Shown in pieces: positions 16,504-24,417 of a stretch of 64,000 nt of DNA; position 1 is the first letter of the stretch; every line of letters starts with the position of its first letter. The notes under the pieces are model-generated. The model was given only the letters and a program-made list of their open reading frames with translations. It made no database searches and had not been told where the DNA came from. Location: contig JBBRQC010000001.1 of assembly GCA_038227135.1 (NCBI GenBank), forward strand, positions 146,175 to 210,174, read 5' to 3'. The DNA is from UBA4720 sp038227135 (GTDB lineage: Bacteria; Gemmatimonadota; Gemmatimonadetes; Gemmatimonadales; Gemmatimonadaceae). Both the position numbers and the translations under genes were made by a program.

Positions 16504-17089
16504 GGTCGAGCTCAAGGCGGTTGTCGCTGATCTCGGCGCCGCCCGCAAGCGGGCTGAGAAAGCGGGCGCGCGGCTCACCTACGAGGGGAGACTCGTGGAC
16601 AGGCGCTATGACATCGAGTCGCGCGAGCTCGCCGATCGCGACCAAGTGCTGCGCGTCAGGCGCTACGAAAGCCGTGGCTCCGCGAAGACGTATCTCGACT
16701 GGAAGGGTCGTACGGAGACTCAGGGACCGTACAAGATCAGAGAGGAGATCTCGACGCTGGTCCACGACTTCGCCGCCATCGAGCACATCCTCGACAAGAT
16801 CGGTTTCATAGTCACAATGGAAATCGATCGCGAGATCGCGCAGTACGATCTCGGCGGCGCAACCATTCGGTTCGAGACTTATCCGCGGATGGATGTCCTG
16901 GTGGAAGTCGAGGGAACGCCAGATGCTATCGAGCGGGGGATTGAGGCGCTGGGTATGGCGAGGGGCGAGTTTACCAGCGAGCGGCTGCCCAGCTTCGTGA
17001 GCAGATTCGAGAAACGCACGGGCGTCAGGGCGGCGATCTGCCACCGCGAGCTCACCGGCGACTCCCAGTATCGCCGCTCGGATGTCTGA
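16496..17089 (+). CDS. CYTH-domain protein (CyaB/ThTPase-like)
   Basis: 197 residues. The N-terminus MLEVELKAVV contains the ExExK signature of the CYTH (triphosphate tunnel) fold, followed by alternating charged strands such as VLRVRRYESRGSAKTYLDWK, DREIAQYDLGG and VLVEVEGTPD. Members bind triphosphate groups with metal ions and act as class IV adenylate cyclases, thiamine triphosphatases or tripolyphosphatases; motifs do not decide between these. ATG 16496 is inside the end of the HAD gene (8-base overlap), a common coupling. About 90 bases separate it from the next gene. Confidence 0.82.
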   Translation: MLEVELKAVVADLGAARKRAEKAGARLTYEGRLVDRRYDIESRELADRDQVLRVRRYESRGSAKTYLDWKGRTETQGPYKIREEISTLVHDFAAIEHILDKIGFIVTMEIDREIAQYDLGGATIRFETYPRMDVLVEVEGTPDAIERGIEALGMARGEFTSERLPSFVSRFEKRTGVRAAICHRELTGDSQYRRSDV

Positions 17090-17154
17090 GTTCCCGCCGA
17101 ACCGACGTCAGGCCGCAATGTGATCCGTTGGCCATCACCGATTGCTTCTGCCCG

Positions 17155-17166
17155 TTATCCAGATAA
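17155..17166. promoter_or_regulatory. Palindrome TTATC-CA-GATAA before the iron permease gene
   Basis: A perfect five-base inverted repeat with a two-base centre lies 13 bases before the start of the cytochrome c-FTR1 gene and overlaps a possible -10 element (TAAATT, with TTGCTT 16 bases upstream). The half-sites resemble Fur-box hexamers (GATAAT), which would fit an iron-transport gene, but the site is short and could occur by chance. Confidence 0.3.
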
Positions 17167-17178
17167 ATTCACTCGGCA

Positions 17179-18978
17179 ATGAATTGTCGATCTATGCGAT
17201 GGATTGTTGTCTCGATCCTGTCGCTCACGGCAGCTGTCCGCCTGCCCGCCCAGGAAAATCCTGCCAAACGTCTCGCGAGCATCGTCGGTGTTGCCGTCGA
17301 GGAGTACGCGAAGGCCGTCGATGATCATGGAAATCTCATCTCCAGGGACGAATTCGATGAGACTTATGGGTTTCTGGCGGATGCGAAGCTAGTAGCCGCT
17401 CGCCTGACCGGGTACGACGCGCGCGCGACGAGGGCGATTCTCGACAGCCTGACGCTGGCCGTCGCGGCGAAAAACCCGCCCGCCACCGTCAAGCAGATCT
17501 ACACGGTATTCGCCGCTTCGCTCGGTACGGCCGGGGCGATGGATCTTCCGAAGGGTCCGCTGGACACCGCCGAGGGTCACGCGCTTTACCGAAAAAACTG
17601 CGCGGCGTGTCACGGGATGAACGGCGCCGGCGATGGTCTCGCTGCTCACACCCTGAGCACTCCGCCACCGGCCCTCGGTCTGAAGGACCGGACGCCCGAG
17701 CTGACGCCGACCCTGGCATACAACGTCATCTCGGTGGGCGTGCGTGGAACCGCCATGAGCCCGTTCGCCTCCATGCTTACGCCCCAGCAGCGGTGGAATG
17801 TCATCAACTACATCTACACGCTCCGTGGCGAGAGGATGTCGCTGCCCGTAGCCCGAGCCGATGCGACCGCGATTCCCGGAGATACCGCATCACCCGTGAT
17901 CCTTGCGCTGCTCGACAGCGCGCTCGAGTTCGCTCGCGTGGGCAAGGCCGCCGAGGCGGGAGATCGCGCGTTCGATGCGTACATCGCGTTTGAGCCGCTC
18001 GAGACGACCGCTCGCGCCAAGAAGCCCGGGCTCGTCGCGACGATGGAGCGATACTTCGCTGACTTCAAGGGAGCAGTGAAGCGCAACGACATCGCGGGAG
18101 CCAAGACATCACGTGACGCAATCGCCGATGGGCTTCCGGCCGTAATCGATCTCACCCAGCAGCCATCCACGAGCTGGGAAGCATTCTTCCAAAGCTTCCT
18201 CATCATACTTCGCGAAGGCTTTGAGGCGATCCTCGTCCTTGGAGCTGTCGTGGCGTTCCTGATCAAGACCGGACACCGCGAGCGGCTACGCTCGGTATGG
18301 GTCGGAGTCATGCTCGGTGTGCTCGCCAGTCTCGCGACCGCCGTCGTGCTGAAGACGTTGCTGGGCGCCATGCCCGCGAGCCGCTCGCTGGTCGAGGGGA
18401 TAACGATGCTGATCGCCGTGGCCGTTCTCTTCTCGGTCAGCTATTGGCTAATCTCCAAGGTCGAAGCCGCCAAGTGGCAGAAGTTCATACGCGTGAAGGT
18501 GACGTCCGCGCTGGAGCACGGAGGTGGCAAGGCGCTGACGCTTGTTGCGTTCCTCGCCGTCTACAGGGAGGGTGCCGAGACGGCGCTGTTCTATCAGGCG
18601 CTATTCAACAGCGGGCCGAATGTTGGACTGCCCCTCGCGCTCGGGATCGTCGTCGGGCTGGCGGCGCTCGCGGTGATTTTCACGCTATTCTACCGATACG
18701 GCGTTCGCATCCCGATGCGTCCGTTCTTCGCCGTCACGAGCATATTGCTCTACTACATGGCGTTCGTGTTCATGGGCAAGGGAATTCGTGAGCTGCAGGA
18801 GGCGAACGTAATGCCGATCACGGTAATTCCAGGCGCGCCCCACATCGACGCGATGGGTATTTACCCAAGCGTCGAGACGCTCGTGGCGCAGGGGGTTCTC
18901 ATTCTCCTGTTGATGTTCGCGACGGTCAAGACGTTCTGGCCGGGCCACAAACCGCAAGAGCCAGCCGGCGGGGCTTAG
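17179..18978 (+). CDS. Cytochrome c - FTR1 iron permease fusion
   Basis: 599 residues. A signal sequence is followed by a periplasmic helical part, a c-type cytochrome domain with CAACH (Cys141, Cys144, His145) and a candidate axial Met193 (GTAMSPF), a helical linker, and a C-terminal FTR1/EfeU permease domain of about seven membrane segments. Both glutamate motifs of FTR1 are present, REGFE (345-349) and REGAE (463-467). FTR1 proteins move ferric iron through the inner membrane, usually with a partner ferroxidase; here the haem domain could oxidise Fe(II) on the same chain. ATG 17194 is an alternative start that gives a cleaner signal peptide. No EfeO/EfeB gene is adjacent. See the palindrome at 17155. 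Confidence 0.88.
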   Translation: MNCRSMRWIVVSILSLTAAVRLPAQENPAKRLASIVGVAVEEYAKAVDDHGNLISRDEFDETYGFLADAKLVAARLTGYDARATRAILDSLTLAVAAKNPPATVKQIYTVFAASLGTAGAMDLPKGPLDTAEGHALYRKNCAACHGMNGAGDGLAAHTLSTPPPALGLKDRTPELTPTLAYNVISVGVRGTAMSPFASMLTPQQRWNVINYIYTLRGERMSLPVARADATAIPGDTASPVILALLDSALEFARVGKAAEAGDRAFDAYIAFEPLETTARAKKPGLVATMERYFADFKGAVKRNDIAGAKTSRDAIADGLPAVIDLTQQPSTSWEAFFQSFLIILREGFEAILVLGAVVAFLIKTGHRERLRSVWVGVMLGVLASLATAVVLKTLLGAMPASRSLVEGITMLIAVAVLFSVSYWLISKVEAAKWQKFIRVKVTSALEHGGGKALTLVAFLAVYREGAETALFYQALFNSGPNVGLPLALGIVVGLAALAVIFTLFYRYGVRIPMRPFFAVTSILLYYMAFVFMGKGIRELQEANVMPITVIPGAPHIDAMGIYPSVETLVAQGVLILLLMFATVKTFWPGHKPQEPAGGA

Positions 18979-19013
18979 CGATTGCCGCTGAATGCAATGG
19001 AACGGAGGCGTTG

Positions 19014-19928
19014 ATGACAACGAGGCAAACGCCGGCGAAGGCCGGCGACCAGCTGGGCATTCGCCCGAAGGGCTACCGGCTCCCCGAGTCGACGCATCTT
19101 GGCAGGGTGCGCTTGCAGGTGGCGGACCTCGACCGCTCGCTGCTGTTTTATGAAAATATTCTCGGCATGCGGGTCATCACTCGTAAGGCCGATTCGGTGA
19201 GTCTGGGTCCACACGGCGAAGATCGCGAGATCGTCCATCTTCGCCAGCTGTCGAGCGCGAGACCGGTTCCGCGCCGCGGACTGCTGGGTCTCTATCACTT
19301 CGCGATCCTGCTTCCCGATCGCGCTTCGCTCGGCCGCTTCGTTGCGCACCTTGTCGAGATCGGCGCGTATGCCGGTATGTCGGATCACTTCGTGAGCGAA
19401 GCTGTGTATCTCACCGACCCTGACGGGCTCGGCATCGAGGTGTACTCGGACAGACCTCGAGAAGCGTGGCGGTACGAAGAGCGCCAGCTGTACATGACGA
19501 CCAACCATTTGGATGTCGATGACCTGGCGCGATCGGCACGCGGCGAGCGCTGGACCGGAATGCCGCCCGGCACCGTGCTCGGCCACGTGCACCTTTACGT
19601 TGACGACATCGACGAGGCCGAGTCGTTTTATCACGAGGCGCTTGGCTTCGACAAGGTGGTGTGGAGCTATCCAGGCGCACTCTTCATGTCGGCCGGCGGC
19701 TATCACCATCACCTTGGGACCAACACCTGGGCGAAAGGTGCGCCGCCCGCGACCGACGCGGACGCGAGACTGCTCGAGTGGGAGATCGTTGTTCCAACGA
19801 AGGCCGACGCAGAACAGGCTGCGCGGAATGTCATTGCGGCCGGCTACGAGGCGAAGCCTGAAAACGGCGAGTGGATCCTGACCGACCCGTGGGGAACGAG
19901 CTTGAGGCTGGTTCCGGAGAAGAAATGA
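19014..19928 (+). CDS. Two-domain VOC (glyoxalase/extradiol dioxygenase) protein
   Basis: 304 residues from ATG 19014, with GGAGG six bases upstream. Two vicinal-oxygen-chelate modules are visible: HLGRVRLQVADLDRSLLFYE to GLGIEVYSDRP, and GHVHLYVDDIDEAESFYHEA onward. His and Glu at module ends (THLG, GLYHF, IEVYSD) match the metal ligands of CatE-type catechol 2,3-dioxygenases, enzymes that split aromatic diols with Fe(II). Whether this one is such a dioxygenase or a related lyase is not certain. Its stop overlaps the start of the following lipoprotein gene (ATGA, 19925-19928). Confidence 0.8.
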   Translation: MTTRQTPAKAGDQLGIRPKGYRLPESTHLGRVRLQVADLDRSLLFYENILGMRVITRKADSVSLGPHGEDREIVHLRQLSSARPVPRRGLLGLYHFAILLPDRASLGRFVAHLVEIGAYAGMSDHFVSEAVYLTDPDGLGIEVYSDRPREAWRYEERQLYMTTNHLDVDDLARSARGERWTGMPPGTVLGHVHLYVDDIDEAESFYHEALGFDKVVWSYPGALFMSAGGYHHHLGTNTWAKGAPPATDADARLLEWEIVVPTKADAEQAARNVIAAGYEAKPENGEWILTDPWGTSLRLVPEKK

Positions 19929-20374
19929 AAACAATGCGTGGCTGGATTCTGTCGATCGTGTTTCTGGCTGGCGGCTGCGCCGCTCAACAGAGCTCATTTG
20001 CGGTGACTCCCGGCTCTGACGTTGCCGCCATTCGAGCGGTCTTTGACACGACTGCTGCAGGCTGGAATCGCGGCGATTTATTCGCGTACCTCTCCGCCTA
20101 TGCGAGCTCGGCGACGGCGATGGGTCGGACCGGACTTGTGCGAGGTCCGAACGGAATCGGCGATCAGATGAGGGCAGGTTTCTGGAAGACCGGGCGTCCG
20201 GATCAACTTCTGAACTACGACCATCTGGAGATCCGCCCGTTGGGCCCGGACCACGCGCTGGCGACGGGTCAGTACATTTTGAGCGGCGCCGGCAAACCCG
20301 ACCGCACTGGCTGGTTTACGACGATTTGGGAGCGCACGTCAACCGGCTGGAGGATGATCCATGATCACTCGTGA
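19925..20374 (+). CDS. SnoaL/DUF4440-like lipoprotein
   Basis: 149 residues. MRGWILSIVFLAGGCAAQ is a lipoprotein signal with lipobox Cys near residue 19. The mature part has the NTF2-like pattern IRAVFDTTAAGWNRGDLFAY ... DHALATGQYIL ... WRMIHDHS, seen in DUF4440/SnoaL-like proteins, which form small cone-shaped domains that bind ligands or act as isomerases. ATG 19925 overlaps the VOC gene stop, so the two are co-translated. The following 103 bases up to the lgt stop show no hairpin or other feature. Confidence 0.75.
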   Translation: MKTMRGWILSIVFLAGGCAAQQSSFAVTPGSDVAAIRAVFDTTAAGWNRGDLFAYLSAYASSATAMGRTGLVRGPNGIGDQMRAGFWKTGRPDQLLNYDHLEIRPLGPDHALATGQYILSGAGKPDRTGWFTTIWERTSTGWRMIHDHS

Positions 20375-20477
20375 ACGGGTCACAGCCGCGTGCGTGCTCC
20401 TGCTGCTTTCTCTGGCTGATACGTTCCGAAGATAAGTCCGCGCGATCAATGCACGCTTCTACACTTCGCTGACACCG

Positions 20478-21335
20478 CTATGCGGGTTGCGGCGTTGCGT
20501 AAATGCCGGGCGCTTCGGGGCGCGGATTCCACCGCATGTACATCCAGATTGCTCCGCCAACCGCAAAGGAAAACGCGATCAGCTGAGCGGTCGTAAAAGT
20601 GCCGAAGACGAAACGATCGTCCTTCGCCCGCACGAACTCTATGATGAATCTCTCCACTCCCGCCAGCACGCAGTACAGCCCGAACAACCAGCCCTCGGCG
20701 TGCTTGTGGTCCCGCAAGCGCCAGAGCACGAGGAACATCACGAAGCCAAGCGCGACTTCGTACAGCTGCGTAGGATAGACCGACAGAACATCACTCAGCG
20801 ATGCTCCGATCGGTGGAGGAATGTGAAAAAGCTGGGTCATGTTCCCGACGGTCGACGGTGGCGCACCGTGTGGAAAGCTGACTGCTCCGAACCCGCTGAA
20901 GGGCCGACCATAATCGTCGCCCACCGCCCAACAGCCAGTGCGCCCGATCGAATACCCCACGGCCAGTGCGGGCGCGCAGACATCGCTGATGCGGGGGAAG
21001 GGCAGACGCTTCCGATGAACCACGATGTAGCTGGCAATAATTCCGCCGATCAACCCGCCCCAGAATACGAATCCGGCCCTGCTGAAAACGGCACCCGGTT
21101 CGCCCATGAGGATCGCGTAGTAGAGCTTGCCGCCGAGTAGTCCGCCGATGACCGCGGCGAAGACGACGTCACCCATGGGCTCTGGATCGTACCCGCGGCG
21201 CGCGAGCTCTCGCTGCGCGGTGACCTGACCGATCACGAACGCCATCAGGACGGCGAGACCGAAGCCTGTTAGCTGGAGCGGGCCGACATCGTACGACAGC
21301 GGCTGATGAACTATGGATGCGAAGATTGTGTGCAT
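20478..21335 (-). CDS. lgt: Lgt, prolipoprotein diacylglyceryl transferase
   Basis: 285 residues, about seven membrane segments. Motifs include FVFWGGLIGGIIASY and GRTGCWAVGDDYGRPFSG, corresponding to the conserved Gly-rich and Arg/Gly signatures of Lgt. The enzyme transfers diacylglycerol from phosphatidylglycerol to the lipobox Cys of prolipoproteins at the inner membrane. The substrate pool is visible in this window, which encodes several lipobox proteins. It is the last gene of the long minus-strand run, 11 bases after tsaD. Confidence 0.92.
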   Translation of the reverse strand: MHTIFASIVHQPLSYDVGPLQLTGFGLAVLMAFVIGQVTAQRELARRGYDPEPMGDVVFAAVIGGLLGGKLYYAILMGEPGAVFSRAGFVFWGGLIGGIIASYIVVHRKRLPFPRISDVCAPALAVGYSIGRTGCWAVGDDYGRPFSGFGAVSFPHGAPPSTVGNMTQLFHIPPPIGASLSDVLSVYPTQLYEVALGFVMFLVLWRLRDHKHAEGWLFGLYCVLAGVERFIIEFVRAKDDRFVFGTFTTAQLIAFSFAVGGAIWMYMRWNPRPEAPGIYATPQPA

Positions 21336-21346
21336 TGAGTCGAAAT

Positions 21347-22390
21347 CTAGGCTGCGACCAGCCCGGGGATAGGGCAGCTCGCGTATGCGTTCAGATCGAG
21401 CCCCGCTCGCTCGCCCTGCTCGAACCTGAAGACTCCAGCGCGGGCGATCATCGCCGCATTGTCCGTCGCGAGTCGCGGGGTCGGCGTGAAGACCTTTACC
21501 CCGTCGCGCGCGAAACGTGCTCGCATCGCTTCGGCGAGGGTCCGATTGCAGGCGACGCCTCCGCCGAGCACGACGCGTTGGCGGAAGAAGGCGTTCGCCG
21601 CGCGGTGGGTTTTCTCCACCAGGGTGTCGATCATCGAATCCTGAAACGCACGAGCGATGGCTGCCTTGTCGGCGTCGAGATCCTTCGACCCGCGCACTGC
21701 ATTGAGCACCGCGGTCTTGAGGCCGCTGAACGAAAACGCGTAGTAGCCATCGTCACCGGGCAGCGCATTCTTGCGGACCATCGGCCGGGCGAAAAGAAAT
21801 CTTTTCGGATCCCCCTCACGCGCGAGCTCCTCAACGTAGCGGCCGCCCGGGTACGGGAGGCCAAGCAGTTTTGCGACTTTGTCGAAGGCTTCGCCCGCCG
21901 CGTCGTCGCGCGTTCCGCCCAGCAGACGGTACCTGCCCCACGCTTCCACGTCGAGGAGAAGTGTGTGTCCGCCGGAGACGAGTAACGCCGTGAACGGCGG
22001 CACTGCGTCCTTGTGCTCGAGCGACGCCGCGAAGAGATGCCCTTCCATGTGATGGATGCCAACGAGAGGGATGTCGTGCGAGAAGGCGAGCGCCTTCCCA
22101 TAGCTCACGCCGACCAGCAGCGCCCCGACGAGCCCGGGACCGTTGGTGACGGCGACGGCATCTATATCATCGAAGCTTGAGCCGGCTTCCTCGATTGCGC
22201 GCTCAACGACCGGGACGATGCTGGTGAGGTGCGCGCGCGATGCGATTTCGGGCACCACGCCCCCAAAGACCTTGTGGATGTCCTGGGACAGAATTACGAG
22301 CGACTTCTGCGAGACGTCGTCTCCCTCGCCTTCCAGAACGGCGGAAGACGTCTCGTCGCACGAGGTCTCGATGCCAAGAATGCGCGTCAC
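21347..22390 (-). CDS. tsaD: TsaD, tRNA threonylcarbamoyladenosine transferase subunit
   Basis: 347 residues. The N-terminus VTRILGIETSCDETSSAVLE is the family signature; metal-binding His residues are in GIHHMEGHLFA, and GGHTLLLDVE and GGGVACNRTL follow. TsaD, with TsaB and TsaE, transfers threonylcarbamoyl to A37 of tRNAs reading ANN codons. GTG 22388-22390 is chosen because homology begins there; the frame extends 29 codons upstream into tlpA. Seven bases separate it from the tlpA stop. Confidence 0.93.
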   Translation of the reverse strand: MTRILGIETSCDETSSAVLEGEGDDVSQKSLVILSQDIHKVFGGVVPEIASRAHLTSIVPVVERAIEEAGSSFDDIDAVAVTNGPGLVGALLVGVSYGKALAFSHDIPLVGIHHMEGHLFAASLEHKDAVPPFTALLVSGGHTLLLDVEAWGRYRLLGGTRDDAAGEAFDKVAKLLGLPYPGGRYVEELAREGDPKRFLFARPMVRKNALPGDDGYYAFSFSGLKTAVLNAVRGSKDLDADKAAIARAFQDSMIDTLVEKTHRAANAFFRQRVVLGGGVACNRTLAEAMRARFARDGVKVFTPTPRLATDNAAMIARAGVFRFEQGERAGLDLNAYASCPIPGLVAA

Positions 22391-22397
22391 GCGGGTC

Positions 22398-22982
22398 TCA
22401 ATTTCGTCCGGGGAGCGTTCCGCGCGCCGATGGCTCGCTCTCCTCAGCCAGCAGCCTGTCCATGAGCGCGCGCGCATCCGGAGAATTCCAGTCGGTCGCC
22501 GACATCAGCTTTTTCCTGATTACGCCGTCCTTCCCAACGATGAACGTCTCCGGATAACCGGTAATGTCGTACTCATCCGAGATTTTGCCCTGCGCGTCGT
22601 GGAGCACCTCGAAGGTAAGTCCGTACTGCTTCACGAACGCCCGGATGGTGGCGTCGGTGCCGGGGTCGTCGATGCTTATCGCGACGATCTTCAGTCCCTT
22701 CGATGCGTACGCCTTGTTCAGAGCCTCGATGCTCGGCATTTCCACCCGGCACGGCAGGCACCAGGTTGCCCACACGTTGATCATGAGAACCTTGCCGCGA
22801 TAGTCGGCGAGTCGCTTCTCCCGAGGAATCGAATCGAGCGTAAATGCCTTGAAGTCCGGAGCCTTTGTCCCCAGCTCGACGGGAAACAACTCCTTTCGAA
22901 GGTACCGGGTAGCCCCGTACGCAATGCCGGCAACGATTGCCAAGACGACACATCCGATCGCGAGCTGCTTGCGGACGGTCAT
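22398..22982 (-). CDS. TlpA-like membrane-anchored thioredoxin
   Basis: 194 residues. An N-terminal membrane anchor (LAIGCVVLAIVAGIAYG) is followed by a TlpA/ResA thioredoxin fold with active site WATWCLPCR, DYRGKVLMINVW, AISIDDPG and the cis-proline segment GYPETFIV. Such proteins face the periplasm and reduce disulfides, often for cytochrome c maturation or other folding tasks. ATG 22980-22982 overlaps the rpe stop (ATGA). A much longer open frame upstream is a shadow of rpe. Client unknown; the c-type FTR1 fusion at 17179 would be one candidate. Confidence 0.88.
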   Translation of the reverse strand: MTVRKQLAIGCVVLAIVAGIAYGATRYLRKELFPVELGTKAPDFKAFTLDSIPREKRLADYRGKVLMINVWATWCLPCRVEMPSIEALNKAYASKGLKIVAISIDDPGTDATIRAFVKQYGLTFEVLHDAQGKISDEYDITGYPETFIVGKDGVIRKKLMSATDWNSPDARALMDRLLAEESEPSARGTLPGRN

Positions 22983-23644
22983 GCCTGTGCCGTGCAGCGC
23001 GCGCGAAGCTCCCCGATCTCCGCCTTCGGATTCTTCGCGCCGAAAATCGCGTTGCCGGCAACGAACGTATCGGCGCCAGCCTCCCACACCGACTTGATCG
23101 TCTTGCGGTCGATTCCGCCGTCGACCTCGAGAAATGCCTTGCTGCCATTTTCCGCGAGCAGCTCTCGAGCCCGCCGGACCTTGTCGACGGAGCCCTTGAT
23201 GAACTTCTGTCCGCCGAAGCCGGGGTTGACGGTCATCACGAGCAGCAGGTCGAGATCGGGAATCACTTCGCTGACGGCGGTAAGGGGCGTCGCCGGGTTG
23301 ACGACCGCGCCGGCCCGGCAGCCCAGCTCGCGGATGCGGTTGAGCTGTCGCTGGAGGTGTGGCGATACCTCCGTGTGAATGGACATTCCATTGGCGCCGG
23401 CCCCGGCGAAGCTGTCGAAATAGTTTTCCGGCTCGACCACCATCAAGTGCACGTCGATTGAAAGCCTGGTGAGCTTGCGCACCGACTCGATCACCTTCGC
23501 CCCAAAGGTGAGGTTCGGAACGAAGCGGCCATCCATCACATCGACGTGGATCCAATCCGCGCCGCCGGCCTCCACCATCGCGATCTCGTCAGCGAGCTTC
23601 GCGAGGTCGGCGCTGAGAATCGACGGTGCAATGCGAACACTCAT
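22979..23644 (-). CDS. rpe: Ribulose-phosphate 3-epimerase
   Basis: 221 residues, full length for the family. TIM-barrel motifs RIAPSILSADLAKL, HVDVMDGRFVPNLTFG, MTVNPGFGGQKF and EVDGGID carry the metal-binding His/Asp residues. It interconverts ribulose 5-phosphate and xylulose 5-phosphate in the pentose phosphate pathway. ATG overlaps the stop of the PASTA gene (ATGA, 23641-23644) and its own stop overlaps tlpA, so it is coupled on both sides. Confidence 0.95.
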   Translation of the reverse strand: MSVRIAPSILSADLAKLADEIAMVEAGGADWIHVDVMDGRFVPNLTFGAKVIESVRKLTRLSIDVHLMVVEPENYFDSFAGAGANGMSIHTEVSPHLQRQLNRIRELGCRAGAVVNPATPLTAVSEVIPDLDLLLVMTVNPGFGGQKFIKGSVDKVRRARELLAENGSKAFLEVDGGIDRKTIKSVWEAGADTFVAGNAIFGAKNPKAEIGELRARCTAQA

Positions 23645-24417
23645 GGCGGCGGCGCCGAGATTCCGGTGTCGACTCTAATGCTCGGCGGAGGAGGGAAGTG
23701 AGAGACAGTCAGACTCACAGGGCCGCCCGCGGAGACGGTTTGCCCGGCGGCAGGGAGCTGCCTGATGATCGTGTTTTCGGGCTGTAGCGAGCTGGTGTCG
23801 CGCGAGATTCCGGCAATTCTAAGCCCGAGCTGCTCGATCATCGATCTCGCTTCTCCAACGCTCCGGCCGTAAAGATCGGGGACCTGCACCGTCGCCGGTC
23901 CTTTGCTCAGCACGATATCTACGCTTCCTGGCAGATCGAGCTTGGTGCCGGCTGGCGGCGACGAGGAGACAACCAGGCCACGCGGCGAATCGGACAACTG
24001 CTCGCTGACGCTGCCCATCGTCAGGCCGGTATTCTCGATGGCGATGCGCGCCTGCTGCTGCGACATGTTGCTGGTGACGGGCACTTCGGCGGTTTTCTGC
24101 CCCGCGCTCAGCGCCAGAACAACGCTCGTCCCGCGTTTCTGTCTGCTCCCCGCCGGTGGATCCTGCTGCAGCACGATGTTGGCGGCGATGTTCTTGTGGA
24201 AGCGAGACTCGCCCTGCTGAGCGACGAACCCGGTTTTCTGCAGGATCGCCGACGCATCCTCGAACGTCTTGCCCACTACTTTCGGCAGAATCCCATCGTC
24301 GGGAAGGACCTCAGCGGGAAACGCGAACAGAAAAACCGCGATGTAGGCGATCAGAAATCCGCCGACCGCAGCAATGAGGTAAGGGAACGCACGCCGCGGC
24401 AGCGCGCGCCAGTTCAC
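23641..24417 (-). CDS. Membrane-anchored PASTA-domain protein
   Basis: 258 residues from a GTG start that abuts the rsmB stop. A membrane segment at residues 11-33 (FPYLIAAVGGFLIAYIAVFL) is followed by three PASTA repeats: PKVVGKTFEDASAILQKTGF, VPVTSNMSQQQARIAIENTG and VPDLYGRSVGEARSMIEQLG, and a Pro-rich tail. PASTA domains bind peptidoglycan stem peptides or beta-lactams and usually hang on Ser/Thr kinases or penicillin-binding proteins; no kinase or PBP domain is present here. Placement between rsmB and rpe recalls loci where a PASTA kinase sits beside rsmB and rpe, so this may be the sensor half without its kinase. Confidence 0.85.
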   Translation of the reverse strand: MNWRALPRRAFPYLIAAVGGFLIAYIAVFLFAFPAEVLPDDGILPKVVGKTFEDASAILQKTGFVAQQGESRFHKNIAANIVLQQDPPAGSRQKRGTSVVLALSAGQKTAEVPVTSNMSQQQARIAIENTGLTMGSVSEQLSDSPRGLVVSSSPPAGTKLDLPGSVDIVLSKGPATVQVPDLYGRSVGEARSMIEQLGLRIAGISRDTSSLQPENTIIRQLPAAGQTVSAGGPVSLTVSHFPPPPSIRVDTGISAPPP

